Assembly (NCBI GenBank): GCA_029204225.1
Contig: CM055099.1
Coordinates: forward strand, 65,437,852 to 65,501,851
Direction of reading: 5' to 3'
DNA: 64,000 nucleotides
Source of the DNA: Diphasiastrum complanatum
Lineage: Eukaryota; Streptophyta; Lycopodiopsida; Lycopodiales; Lycopodiaceae
This document shows positions 33,208 through 47,600 of this stretch, in pieces. Within the stretch, counting starts at the first letter, position 1; each line of letters begins with the position of its first letter. Under the pieces are notes generated by a model. The model saw only the letters and a list, made by a program, of their open reading frames with translations, did no database searches and was not told the origin of the DNA. The position numbers and the translations under genes are program-made.

Positions 33208-33716
33208 GTTCCTCCTAGGAATGAAATATATTCCTTATTGCCCCTCGTATTACTTTCACACTAGATATGTCTTCATAAGAGAATTTCAATACAATTCTAA
33301 GTGAAAGAACAATAATGTTCCCCAATTTTTTTGTTAGCTTTATGATTAGTCTCAAATTATTAAACAAACAATATGATAGAAAAACTCCTCAACGAGAAAT
33401 GAGTTTCTATTAAAGTGGGTGAAATTCATTTATTGAATCCATTTGTTTTGACATCTATGACAAAGTGGTGAAGGGAAGAGGGGAGAATTGGGTAACAAAA
33501 TTTTTTTTGTTGTGCATTGCTAAGGTGATTAGAAAGGTTCCAAAAGTGTGGTTGACCATAAGAAGCCTGATTACAAGCCACAGAAGGGACTCACAAGAAA
33601 ATCTAATCCAAGCCATCCATGTCTAACTACTACGTGAGGTATACTTCATCCAATTGTTGGCTACGGACTTGTAGCAAGCTTAGCCATTCCCGTGGCTCAG
33701 ACTACTACCATCGACC

Positions 33717-33845
33717 TCCTCATGAAAGATAGCTAGTACGTAGCGGTAATCCATCCCCAAAAAGGCTTAAAACTTCAAGTCTCCTCGTGAAAGATACCTA
33801 GTACTTAACGGTATTCCGTCATAAAAAGGATAAAATTTCAAGCCT
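33717..33845. repeat. 65 bp tandem duplication
   Basis: Two imperfect units start TCCTCATGAAAGATAG (33717) and TCCTCGTGAAAGATAC (33782) and both end in TTCAAG. They share CTAGTAC and an AACGGTA/AGCGGTA block. Confidence 0.75.
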
Positions 33846-34551
33846 CAATAGGCCTCCAAAAAGTAGCATTAAGCATTTTAAAATTGAGCCAGAGTACCTA
33901 CCCTTTCTACCAAACCTTAAATGGCCCCCCTACCCACCCCCGGTTGTGCATCCTAACATTGGATTAAGAAGGCCATGTGAACATGAGCTGTTTTTCATCC
34001 CTTTATCGGATGCAAATGGCCCGGTTGCATCTCCCACGACCGTTAGATCTTTCAAACAACCTCGAGAGGTTGACACGTGTCCGGGATGCGCATTGGCCGC
34101 GGCGCCAGAACCCACACAGACCGACGACGGACGATCTGCGCAGTGCGAAGCAATGGAGGCTATTGGATGGCGAAGGAAGGGTTTATTTGATGGAGAGAAA
34201 TGATGGCGATCGATCGGATTATCGGTGGATGGAACAAATCGATGAGGCAGGAGGAGGCATGGAGGTGGATTCAGGCCTCTGACAAAGCAAGGAAAGTGGA
34301 AAACCTAAATATCTTGTCAAAAAACAGACTAATTTCATCTCAAAGCTCTCTGGAAATCCTCTGATTTCTTTGTTTGAAGTCTTGGCTGGAATTGACTCCT
34401 TAGACGTTCTGATTCGCTGTTCGCAATTATATGTATTATACGCTTGCACGTGTATTAATATCTCAACTTCAAAGCAGTCTGCATAGTTTCATGCAATAAT
34501 GCCTTGGTTGTAGGCCGGTTTCTGGTTGTTTCGTTTTCCTAGAAACTAGAG

Positions 34552-34560
34552 TATTTATAG
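34552..34560 (+). promoter_or_regulatory. possible TATA element of SNX2
   Basis: TATTTATAG lies 43 bases before the ATG. If used, the 5' leader would be very short, so this may simply be leader sequence. Confidence 0.25.
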
Positions 34561-34602
34561 AATTGGTTGGGAATTCTGTTAGCGGATTGTTTTTCTGCTC
34601 CT

Positions 34603-35658
34603 ATGACGGGCTCCGAGATCAATTACAAGCCCCTGGAGGATGATAACCCCTCCCGCACAGATGCAATGGAGACCCTAACCCTAGGGCAGGCTCCTCAGAC
34701 CTATCTTTCCAATAGCGATTATAGAAGTGCAATCTCTGCAAGCCTATCAGTAAATGATTCCCATCCCCTTGCACCTTCTAAACAGGGCTCGCCGATACAG
34801 CTGCTTCAGGAGCCCTTGGAAATTGATGAAGATCCTTTCGAGGATAATTACCCTGATCATTTGATAGTGGAGCCATCGTATGCTTCTGAAGAGGTTTTTG
34901 TTTCTTGTTCGGGAGAAGCCTCCAGCAATGGCAGTGCAAGCTTTGTTCACAATAATTCAACTTTGTCGAGATCGCCAACAACCTTGAGAACTGAAATTTT
35001 GAGCATCAGTGTGGCTAGACCAGAGAAAGCTCAAGAAGCAAGCGGAACTCTAGTGACTGCTGGCAGCTCTTTTGTAACTTATCTCATTCTCACACGGACA
35101 AATATGCCTGAGTATTGCAATACCGATTTCAGTGTTCGAAGGCGCTTCCGGGATATTGTCACCCTAGCTGATAGATTGGCAGAATCATACCGAGGGTATT
35201 TCATTCCCTCACGCCCTGAGAAGAGTGTTGTGGAGAGCCAGATTATGCAGAAGCAAGAATTTGTTGAGCAACGACGAGTGGCAATTGAAAAATATCTGCG
35301 CAGGCTAGCCGCCCACCCTGTCATTAGGAAGAGTGAGGAGTTAAGGCTTTTTCTGCAATCTGAAGGCAAGTTCCCTCTTAGCCCCAGCTTAGATATGGCT
35401 TCCAGAATGCTTGATGGAGCTGCAAAGCTGCCACAGCAGCTCTTTGGTGATGGTACCATGAGTATTGCACCTCAAGAGGTCTCACAGCCAGCAAAAAGTG
35501 GCCGTGACCTGGTTCGTATGTTCAAGGAGTTGAAGCATTCAGTCACAATTGACTGGGGTGGAGCCAAGCCTCTTATTGTTGAGGAAGATAAAGAATTCAT
35601 AGAGAAGAAGGAATCTGTAAAAAACTATGAACGCCATCTCCTTAACGCTTCCCAAAAA
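34603..35658 (+). CDS. SNX2: SNX2 exon 1
   Basis: 352 codons holding the N-terminal region, the whole PX domain and the start of the BAR domain (FKELKHSVTIDWGGAKP). It ends LNASQK before donor GTAAGG. Confidence 0.92.
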
Positions 35659-38600
35659 GTAAGGTGTTTTTCTTTAGCTTGATCTATTTTGTTTCTGGTA
35701 GCTGAATTTCCCTTGAACCTACTACTTATTTTCCCTTTCTACAACCTAGTTTTGCCTTGTCTTGTAATAACTTTAAAGCAAAGAAGGTACTACTTGATTT
35801 CATTAAATAGGAAGTGTAATTTGGAAATGCCAAGAAATATATGAGATTTTAGGTGAGGATAAGAACTTTACATATTGTCCAAGATATAATAACTTCCGTA
35901 CATGATCAACGTCACAAAATTTCCTGCGAAATCTGGTTAGCTTTCTTCTACAGTGTAAACGGGAGATGCAGTGAACAACTTTTTTGCTCCTTCACAAAGT
36001 TTGCATGCTTTCCATTTCCAGTTTGCTGGTTTTACTCTGCATTAACTCAAGTTGGATTGTCTTCATTAATCAAGTTTTTGCATTGTCATTTAATCTGAAT
36101 AGATGTTTTTGTACAGGCTGAGGCCTTGGTTAAAGCTCAAGAAGAGATGAGTGAAGTAATGGGGGAGCTGGGTTTAGCATTTATAAAGCTTGGCAAATTT
36201 GAGTCTGAGCAGGCTATCAGTAATGTCCAGAGAAGCCATGCATCAAATGTGAAAGCTTTTGCTACTGCATCTGTTAAAGCGAGCAGGTTTTCTCGAGAGG
36301 CTAACATTCAAGGCGTCAAACAGTTGGTGCTTATCTATAACAATTCTTTAGATTTGATTTCAATTTTTTTTGAAAAATCAATGAGGCTAACTTTCTGGAT
36401 GATCTTGATCATAATGGTTCTGTGTTTATTTTACAGGACCGGTTTCATGAATATCTTGGCCTCATCCAGGCAGCACATTCAGCGTTTTCAGATCGTTCCA
36501 ATGCATTATTGACAGTGCAAACTTTGATGTCTGATATTGCACTGATGAATACTCGAGTTGAAAAGCTGACTGTGGCCTCTTCAAAAGTATTTGGCGGAGA
36601 CAAATCTCGGAACTGGAAGATTGAGGAGTTAAAAGAGACGGTCAAGACAACTGAGAAAGCTCGCGATTCTGCACAAACAGAGTATAATAAGATCAAGGTA
36701 AACTTGCGACCCGCTAATACACGAAGCAAAAGGGTAGGTGTTGCTAAGCTGACATCCAGATACTGCCTTGAGAAAGAAGTACGGGATTGGAATATTCAAC
36801 TGTATTGGTATTATAGTTCTCTAAATGCATTAGAAATATGTTATCATAGAGTAACGGTTGAGACGCTTGCAGTCTCTCCAATCATGACATAAGTATTCTG
36901 TGATACTAGGGGTCCGGGGGTGTGTATTTTGGTATACCATTGAACAATCTTTATACAAATCGGATTACACACACCCTCATCATTGAGATATAAAGACAAA
37001 GCATATAAGCTCCAGTGGCCAAGTTGAAGGTTTCAGATATTTACTTCAACTCTATGAAGTTCTTAGAAATAAGTGAAACATTTAAAGTACACCGGAAGAT
37101 TTTACAATGCTAAAGGATTGCGATCCACCCCTTCTTGCAAAGACCAGAATGGTGAACTACTATACAGGACTATTCAACAAGATCAAATCTAGTATGGAAG
37201 AATTCACGTCCTATGCCTCATTGACACATCTCTGTAAGGATGTCGCCCTTGTGGAAGCATCTATCTTGAAAAAGACGAGGGATTGATTCTATCCCAATGC
37301 CTAATCATCGGATTGGAAATATTAGGGAATTGAATCATTGTCAATAGTCAATCAAGCAAGAGAGGAAGGCCATGCATCACACAAGAGTGGAGCATAGTCA
37401 AGTGGACCATGTCTACATGTTTGCGAATTGACCAAGAACCCAATCCCACAACTCGTGAAAAGTTTTTACACTTGGTGTGTGTGGTCAAAGGCTAGGGATT
37501 TCACTTATTCTCATAAGAAGCTTACAATTTGTCTCTCCAAAAGGAAAAACACATTTTTCAAAACAATGAGTGGCATGTTATTAATTAAATACATGAGACC
37601 CTCCTTTTGTAAGTTGAGTAAATTAGTGCAAGTGGCCCACTTGGCCAAGTAGCTCACTCATATGGTTGACACCTAGACTTTCCATGCATGTAATTGAGGT
37701 GCTTGACTCACAAGGGATTTGGAGGACCCACGCCCTCCTCTCTTTCTCTCTAGCAATTCCTTTTCTCTTCTAAATTTTGTCGTTGTGAGTGCTTATGCAA
37801 TTCTCCTTGTATGTGATGTTTTCCATAGCTCTCAAGCTTTCTTGGTTGATCTAGTATTGATGTTAAGATACTCCATAGCTAGGTCTTGCAATGCTTCATG
37901 GTATCAGAGCAGGTTGTCTAGCCTGTGAGTGAGAGAAACTTCAGTGCTCAGATTCTTGTGAAGATTCTCATCTTCCACAAGCACCTCAATCTTGTAGGAG
38001 GGCGCTTTTGATCTACAGGAGTCGGATCAGGTTGAGTCTTGCACTGTTGGAGAGCTGTTGGCAAGGAGAGTGGGATGATCCAAAAACTTTCTAATTCTGG
38101 ATGAGTTTTGGGGAGTCTTTTTGGAGGAGCTTACATAAAAGTAAGGCGCACTTTCTGTAGGGGCTTCTGGTTTTTGATCCAGTGGGGCCTAGTGCTTGTG
38201 CTAGTAAGGCCATACCAAGTGGCAAGTTTCGAAACGTGTTTGAAACGCATATGAAACGTCTGGTTCAGGTTCGAAACGGGAAATTTCTTTTAGGTTTTTT
38301 TTTTGAAAATGTGTTGTCCCCTGGTACCAGCCCTTTTGGGGCAAGGGGGAGACCACAATGCGATGGGCGGCTAGGCGGTTGGGGTGGGACACCCAATACG
38401 CGGCCCACGCGCGTGCGTCCCTGCGGTGGCGTGCGAGGTCTAGTTTTCCAACGAAAGGCTCATAGGATGATCAATCTTTTTGTCAAGGACAACATTATTC
38501 CTCACATTTGCAATGCAAAGGATGCAGTGGAAGCTCGAACTATTCTGAAGTCCATGTTTGAGACAGTGGAATCAACTAGGCTTGTTTATTTGCAAAACAG

Positions 38601-41600
38601 GTTACATACTCTCAAGATGTAAGCAGGTGCAACAATTGGTGATCACATCACAAAGATCAAGGCCTTATGGCCCAGCTTTCTTCAGTGGGAGAGATAGTAA
38701 TTGACAGGAGTATTGTACCCATAGTCTTGAACAATTTGTCATTCAACTATCAAGACTATGTGATGTCCCTTTCTGCTAGGGAGAAACTTTTCAACCTTTG
38801 GGGAGCTATGTGGTCTTCTTTTAGATGAGGAGATGAGAAGGAAGAATCTTTCTGAAAGGGAAGATAATCCAAAACATGCATTTGCTTCTAAGAAGAAGCA
38901 GAACTTTTAGAAGAAAGGGAAAGGCAAAGGGAAGAACTCAAAGCAAAGCTTGGAACAACAGGTGTCCAAGTTACAGGTTGGAGAGGAGTCAAGCACCAAT
39001 TCCACATCTACACCCAAGAGGAAGGGCAACTGCAACTATTGTGGCAAGTATGGGCATGTCACTTTTGAATGCTGAAAGAAGCAAAGTTTTCAGAAGAAGG
39101 GAAAGAACCAACAGGGGATAAAGTTGCAGGATAAGAGCAATCTGGTGGGCTTGATCTATTCACCGCAGCCCTGCCATCTGAATTCACGTTTGGTGGATGT
39201 TACATTGATTTTGGAGCTTGAAAGTACATGACACCTCATAGACATTGGTTCAACACCTATGAGGAGACAGGAGATCGTCAACAAGTATGCCTTGGAGATA
39301 ACTCTACACATGAGGTGAGGGGCAAAGGCACAGTTCCAGTGCAACTGTCATTAGGTGAGGTGAAGGTAATCAAGAGTGTGTTGCATGTACCAGGTTGGCT
39401 AAGAACATGCTATCTGTTGGTGCCATTACCAAATAGAAGATGCTGGTGGAGTTTGACGAATCTACCTGTGTGGTAAAAGAGAAAGATCAAAGCTTCAAGG
39501 TGGTAGCCAAGGGAATGCAAGAAAGGGGTCTTTACAAGCTTTACACACCCATTCCTTGCCAGCAAGGGATTCTAGTCAAGACAACTTTGGCATGAGAGGT
39601 ATGGTCGTTTGAGCTATCAAAGTTGACAAGTTTTGAACAAGCACAATATGGTAGTAGATCTTCCTAGCATTAAGTCTTCTTCGGACACATGTGAGGCTTG
39701 TGCACCAGGAAAGCAACAAAGGCAAAGGTTTCCAAAGGGAAAAGCTACTAGGTCAAGGGCATTCTTAAGTTTGTGCATTCAGATTTGTGTGGTTCCATGC
39801 AGACTAGATCAGCAGGGGGGGCGTACTATCTCATGACCTTCGTAGATGATTTTTCACGGAAGGTATGGGTCTATTTTCTGAGGCAAAAATCTGAAGCATC
39901 AAATACTTCAAACAGTGGAAAGCTTTGGTGGAAAACCACATAGAATAGAATGAGCATCTCACAAACTCAAAAGTCTCAAGAAGAAATGAATTGCTAGAGA
40001 GAGAGAGGAGGGCGTGGGTCCTCCAAATCCCTTGTGAGGCAAGCACCTCCTTTACATGCATGGAAAGTCTAGGTGTCAACCATAGGAGTGACCTACTTGG
40101 CCAAGTGGGCCACTTGCACTAATTTACATAACTTAACAAAAGGAGGGGTCTCATGCATTTAATTAAAACATGCCCCATGAGTTATGTACAACTTAACTAA
40201 TGCTTAGCCAAAAGGGGTAAAATAGGCATTACTCTTCATCACCCCCCCTTAATGGCAATTTTATTCAAACTGACACCCAACAAAGTTCTGAACTTTTCAA
40301 ACTTATCTTTACTAAGTGGTTTAGTAAAAATATCAGCTGTCTGGTCGTTGGTGTCACAATAAACTAGCTCGATCTCCCCACTGTGCACTTTCTCTCGTAT
40401 AAAATGCTGGTCCACCTCTATGTGTTTTGTCCGTGCATGATAGATTGGATTCCTCGCAAGCTGAATGCAGCCTTGGTTATCACAATGTAACAATGTAGGT
40501 CTTACTTGGGCAATCTGCATGTCCTCAAGTAGACGGTGTAACCAAATGGCTTCACAGGCGGACCTCGTAGTCGCCCTGTACTCAGCTTCGGTAGACGATA
40601 GAGCAATAGTAGGCTGCTTCTTACTGCACCACGATATAGCCCCTAAACCTAGGCTGAAACAATAGCCTGTCGTCGATCTCCGATCGTCTCTATCACCTGC
40701 CCAATCAGAATCTGAATAACCTTCCAGCTGAAGGTTCCCGTCATCCGTGTATCCAATCCCATAAGTCACTGTCCCTCTCACATATCGTAGGATCCGCTTG
40801 GCTGCCTTCCAATGTGCTTCGGTAGGCTTACACATGTATTGACTTGCAATTCCAACCGCATAAGCAATATCTGGCCTGGTGGTAGTAAGGTAAATCAGGC
40901 TGCCCACTAACTGACGATAGAGCGTCTCATCTGCAAATGCTGGACCATCATCTTTTGATGGCTTGTTGCTTGCATCCATGGGTGTGCTGATTGGTTTGCT
41001 TTCTTGCATGTTAAACCTCTTCAATAATTTCTGTGCATACTTTGCCTGTGAGATAAAAAGACAACGCCTCCCTTTCCAAACTTCAACTCCTAGGCAATAG
41101 TGTAGCAAACCCAAATCTTTCATTTCAAACTCATTAGAAAGATTCTTCTTAACACAAGCAATAAGCTTCTTATTGCTTCCCGTGATGAGTAAATCATCCA
41201 CATAGAGCACAACAACCACAAAGTCTTCTCCTTCCCTGAAGACATAAAGATTGCAATCAGACTTACTCTTTTCAAACCCTTGCCTTGCAAAGTACTCATC
41301 AATTCGGCTATACCAAGCCCTTGGCGCCTGTTTGAGCCCATACAAGGCTTTCCTAAGCCTGCAAACCAGATTCTCCTTGCCTGTTATTTCAAATCCCTGC
41401 GGTTGTTCCATGTAAACCTCCTCCTGTAGGTGCCCATTAAGAAAGGCACTCTTGACATCCATTTGATGGACATCCCAATCAAAATATGAGGCTATAGCCA
41501 AAACGGTCCTGATAGATGTCATTTTAGCAACAGGTGCGAATGTCTCATCATAGTCTAGCCCCTCTTGCTGAGCATAGCCTTTCGCCACCAACCTTGCCTT

Positions 41601-44600
41601 GTACTTGTCCACTGTTCCATTGGCATGAAACTTGGTCTTATAGACCCACTTGCAACCTATTGGTTGCTTCCCTTTTGGCAATGTAGTGAGCTCCCATGTG
41701 TCATTCTTGACAATGGAGTCGTACTCCTCCTGCATGGCATGTTGCCATACCTTTTCTCTCACGGCTTCGTGAAAGAACTGTGGCTCATCCGCATTCAGAA
41801 TAGTGGGCATAAGAGCAAAGTTAGTCTCTTGTCTCTCATGAGACCTAAGAGATCTTCTGACACCCTGTTCACTGCTCTCTCCTTCTTCAATCATTTGACC
41901 TTCTTTGATTGTTTCCCAATACCACCTAGGTAGCTTCTTCCTAGCAGTAGGTGATGTGGATGGTGACCACGTATCCCGTGGTACTGTTTTAGTCTTCCGT
42001 TTGTCCCCAACTTCTGCTTCTGGTACTTGGCCAAAAAGATGTCTCGAACTAGTAGGTTCGATTTCCTGTTGTTGCTCCTGCACTTGAGGCTTACAGGACT
42101 CTTGACTAGGATCCTCATCCGTGGAATCAATCAAGGGTATGAACTCAGTAATTCCTTCTCCTGCTCCTGTATCTTGGGTGCATGCTCTTCATCAAAGATG
42201 ACATCTCGACTTAGGATCTTCCTCCTGTTTTCGAGATCATATAGCACATAAGCTTTCTCACCTTCACTATACCCAAGAAAGACACACTTTACGGATTTTG
42301 CATCAAGTTTCTTCCGCAAGTCCTTTGGTATATGTGCATATGCTGTACACCCAAATACTCGAAGGCTGCCCACTTTGGGCTTGTTGCCACTATATGCCTC
42401 TTGTGGCGTGATTCCTTCAACTGCTTTGGTTGGACTTCTATTCAATAGAAAAACAGCAGTTGCTACCGCTTCTGCCCAAAAGGAATTTGGCAACCCCTTT
42501 GCCTTGAGCATGCTCCTCGCACACATGCTTTGCAAAGATCTTTGAACTTATCAGAAATATACTCACCACCCTTATCTGACTTGAGAGTCTTTAACCTCTT
42601 TCCTGTGTGGTTTTCCACCATAGCTTTCCACTGTTTGAAGTATTTGAACGCTTCAGATTTCAGTTTCAGAAAATAGACCCATACCTTCCGAGAGAAATCA
42701 TCTACGAAGGTCATGAGATAGTATGCCCCCCCTGCTGATTTGACCTGCATGGGACCGCATAAATCTGAATGCACAAGTTCAAGAATGCCCTTGGCCCTGG
42801 TAGCTTTCTCCTTTGGAAACTTTTTCCTCTGTTGCTTCCCTAATGCACAAGCCTCACATGTATCTGAAGAAGACTTAATGCTAGGAAGATCTACTACCAT
42901 TTTGTGCCTGTTCAAAACTTGCAAACTTTTGTAACTCAAATGACCATCTCTCTCATGCCAAAGCTTGTCCCGATTAGTATCTCTTACAGACAAGGCCTCT
43001 TGGCTAGGAATGGTTGTGAAAAGCTTGTAAAGACCTCCTTCTTGCATTCCCTTGGCTACCACCTTGAAGTTCTGATCTTTGTCTTTTACCAAACATTTAG
43101 AATCATTAAACTCTACCACCATGTTTTGTTTGGTAATGGCACCAACAGATAACAAGTTCTTAGCCAACCCTGGTACATGCAACACACTTTTAATTTCCTT
43201 CACCTCACCTGATGATAGTTGTATTGCAACTGTGCCTTTGCCCCTCACCATACGTGTAGAATTATCTCCAAGGCAAACATGCTGGCCATCTTCTGTCTCC
43301 TCATAGGTGCTGAACCAATCTCTATGAGGTGTCATGTGCTTTGAGGCTCCAGAATCAATGTACCATCCACCGAATGTGGATTCAGATGATAGGGCTGCGG
43401 TGAATAGCTCAAGCACACCAGATTGCTCCTCCTCTGCAACTTTGTCAACAAAGTGACTCTGCTGGTTCTTTCCCTTCTTCTGATCACTTTGCTTCTTCCT
43501 GCATTCAAAAGCAAAATGCCCATACTTACCACAATAGTTGCAGTTGCCCTTCCTCTTGGGTGTAGATGAGGAATTGGTGCTTGACTCCTCTCCAACCTGT
43601 AACTTGGACACCTGCTGCTCCAAGCTTTGCTTTGAGTTCTTCTTTTTGCCTTTGCCTTTCTTCTGAAAGTTTTGCTTCTTCTTAGAAGCAAATGCAAGCT
43701 CTGGATTATCTTCCCTTTCAGAAAGATTCTTCCTTCTCATCTCCTCCTGTAAAAGAAGACCACATAACTCCCCAAAGGTTGGGAGTTTCTCCCTAGCAGA
43801 AAGGGACATCACATAGTCTTGATAGTTGAATGACAAGCTGTTCAAGACTATGGGAACAATACTCTTGTCACTTACTTTCTCTCCAACTGAAGCAAGTTGA
43901 TCCAATAGGTCCTTGACCTTTGTAATATGATCACCAATTGTTGCACCTGCTTCCATCTTGAGAGTAGTATTTGGGTGTACGGCGTATGCACATATACCAA
44001 AGGACTTGCGGAAGAAACTTGATGCAAAATCCGTGAAGTGTATCTTCCTTGGGTATAGTGAAGGTGAAAAAGCATATGCCCTATATGATCTCGAAAACAT
44101 GAAGAAGATCCTAAGTCGAGACATCATCTTTGACGAAGAGCATTCACCCAAGATACATGAGTAGGAGAAAGATGGAACTACTGAGTTCCTTTCCTTGATT
44201 GATTCCACGGATGAGGATCCTAGTCATGAGTCCTGTGATCCTCAAGAGCAAGTGCAACAACAGGAGACCGAACATGCTAGTTCAAGACCTCAATTTTGCC
44301 AAGTACTAGAGGGTGAAATTGGGGAGAAGCGGAAGACTAAGACCGTATGATGGGATACGTGGTCACCATCCACATCACCTACCACTAGGAAGAAGCTACC
44401 TAGGTGGTATTGGGAAACAATCAAAGAGGAACAAATGATGGAAGAGGGAGAGAGCAGTGAAAAGGGTGCTAGAAGATCTCTTAGGTCTCATGAGAGACAA
44501 GAGACTAACTTTGCTCTTATGTCCACAATTCTGGATGCAGATGAGCCGCAGTTCTTTCACGAAGCCGTGAAGGAAAAGGTATGGCAACAAGCCATGCAGG

Positions 44601-47600
44601 AGGAGTATGACTCCATTGTCAAGAACGACACATGCGAGCTCACTACATTGCTAGAAGGGAAGCAACCAATAGGTTGCAAGTGGGTCTATAAGACCAAGTT
44701 TCATGCCAACGGAACAGTGGACAAGTACAAGGCAAGGTTGGTGGCGAAAGCCTATGCCTAGCAGGAGGGGCTAGACTATGATGAGACATTCGCACCTTTT
44801 GTTAAGATGACGTCTATCAAGACCGTTTTGGCCTTAGCCTCATATTTTGATTGGGATGTCCATCAAATGGATGTCAAGAGTGCCTTTCTTAATGGGCACC
44901 TATAGGAGGCCCAATGTTATCCATTTTATCAACTTTGAGAGATTCTTGTGATGATTAAAAAGCAATATTTGCTAGGGGTCCCACCTGCACCATCATACCA
45001 ACTACCAGATTATGGAGAATATGATAGATATGTAACCAAGTACTTGGGTATGAGGATCACTATTAACTATTTTGGCATCCAAGTGAGGTCTACTACGACG
45101 ATGGTGCACATGCATATTAGGGATGGCTAGACCAATATGGTCAATACTGAAAATTTAGCAAGTCCATAAATCTCCTTGCTAAACCATTTGAAGCGCAAGA
45201 GTGCTAAAAGTCAAGTCTCATGAAGGAGAAGAATTCACAGGAGCCGGTTGTTGTGTTTGTGGATATATCTTGCAATGTCTGCCAAATTTGAGATTGCCTC
45301 CTTTTGACTTACATACTATAGAAATCTTTGATAGTGGCTATGAGTTTGGCAACTGGATGTCATATTATAGAAGTAGCTAGTTAGTTTATGGAGGTAGATT
45401 ACCATTAGAGCCAAAGTTTACTACAAAGGTGGTAAGTCATGGACACGTAATAGGGTGCATATTATTGTTCTATGGTACCTTGGGTTTTACTTTTTAGGGC
45501 TGGAATTTTTTTGTTTTTTTTTTGGGGGGGGGGGGGTTTTCCATTTGGTCACTTCTGAAGTTATTTGGAAGAAACTGGACAGATAGGTAGGGTCATGACC
45601 TTTGGGTAGAGTGCATAATGACAAGTGGCCTCTAGCGAGAGTATAAATACACAAATCTCTCAATTTGTGGTTGATGATTATAGCAATTTGACAGCTTTTT
45701 ACAGGTGCTATTTGATCAGCTTGTATTTCCTCATAAGGATTTAGAATATCATCTAATGGTGGCCTAAATGTCCATCCCCTCAGCCTCACCTCCAACTTCC
45801 TTCTCAACCTCATCCTCATCCTCCTGCATTTAGGAACCTTTCAATCAGAATCAAAATTTTTCTCCATTACTAGAAACCATAGGTTTTGGTGGAATAATCA
45901 CACCCTAGATAAGTAACTACTATATTACCATTCGAAAATTGCAACTGATGAGTTTTATAAACAGATATCTAGAGTATCCTTGTTACTATAAAACCATGTA
46001 ACCTAAAATGATAGTAGTCCTGTTCGAATCCGTTACATGAGATTTTTGAAAACTCGTGTAAACATAACTCTTGATCCAATTCCAAAATGTTTTTTCTTCC
46101 CCTTCAAAGGAATTTGTTGCTTTCAATTGTATAGACAAAACGGGAATTTCAAAAATATTTGTGAAGTCAATCCTAGAGTTACGAACTGTGAAAGCTTTGG
46201 TCGAAACCAAAGAATTGGCCGAGTAAAATTTTTCCAAAAGGAATGATAACAATTGTTAAATGTTCTTCAATACTAGGTGACATAAACTAGTTTAGTTAGT
46301 TATATCACTCAAGTTACAATAATCTTGTGCCATTCATGATATAACAAAAATCAATGCCTAACAATCATTGTTTCACTACCGTTAAAATCACTACATGCAA
46401 CCAAGATAACAACAATTTCACTAAATTGACAACTTGCAAGCTTTTCTCAATAAAAAATGCATTACATACTTGGATGTATAACTCATTTTTTAGGGAAAGA
46501 AACAATGTTATTTGTCCAAAAAAGAAGCAAAACCAAAGCATAAAAGATAACACTTAGAACGGACTAAAACGACGTCAGAACTCTATATATAGACTTTGAA
46601 CGCATAGTTCTTGCTTGTTATTGAACCAAATCCAATCAAAATTGGATGGTAGATAGCGCCCAAGAGTGGTGTAGCTCGCATCCAAATCTTGGACGAATTG
46701 GTCAAGTATAACTTAAGAACAAATCAAACAAGCAGCAATGTCAAAAATCAGCAAAAGGAAGTCAGTGTGCTTTGAGGAGATGGTTCTCAAAGACCATTAA
46801 TTTGATAATCAAATTCCACAGACCTGTTGGCCTATATGAAGATGATTCATTGCTAAATTTTCATCCACTTTCATGCAAGCTTCAAGAAGTTATACTACAT
46901 TATCAAACCTACTAAAAAATAAGCAAAAGATCTCCATTTATCAACACTTGGTTCTTCACATGCAAGAACAATTTTGCTAAGCCCTCAGATCTAGAAGTTC
47001 GCCTAAAATAGTGGAAAATTTTGCACCAAAAATGAAGTATGCAAGAAGATCCAGACATTTGAAAGCGTAGCAAAATTTTGCTCCAAATAAACTATATTAA
47101 CTTGAAACCTCGTGTTCTCACTCAAACCACAAGCATCAAATGAGTTATCATGCTGATATACAATGATTTGCCATCAAGAATTCATGGTCAAACCCTCAAG
47201 GCCCTGATCTTGTAGCAATTGGAAAAATATAACTTCATTATCACAACCCACCCACCTCATGTGAAGAAAGTTTGAAAAAGAAGCTTGAATAAGTTTACTA
47301 CACAATTAACTTTGTCGCAATGAGAATTTTGACCACACGGTTGCCTAAACAAAAATTTCAGGCATAGCATAAAATATCAAATTCATGCTACAATCAATTG
47401 ATGCTGACCTACTTCAAAAGCACAAAAGCAAGAGATTCTAGTACTTGATTGGAGCACAAGTTTTGTTATAGATAGGTGTTGGGTGCTTTTACCTTTTATA
47501 GAGACATCGATTAGGCAATTGCTTTTGCTTTTGGGCATCAACCAAAGTCTATAACTATGTAGTGCGCCCTAGTTCATTTGCAATGGGACATTATTGGAGT

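Larger units (their letters stand above)
33208..34602. other. upstream region of the SNX2 gene
   Basis: No coding region supported. It contains a 65 bp tandem duplication (33717-33845) and a GC-richer stretch at 34000-34290 that may belong to the promoter or to an untranslated exon of the sorting nexin gene. Confidence 0.45.

Noticed and set aside
43965-44208. N-terminal 80 codons of the long minus-strand frame ending at 42463 as part of Copia Y gag
   Set aside because: They are the antisense of element X integrase; true gag homology starts at LKMEAGATIG just left of 43964.
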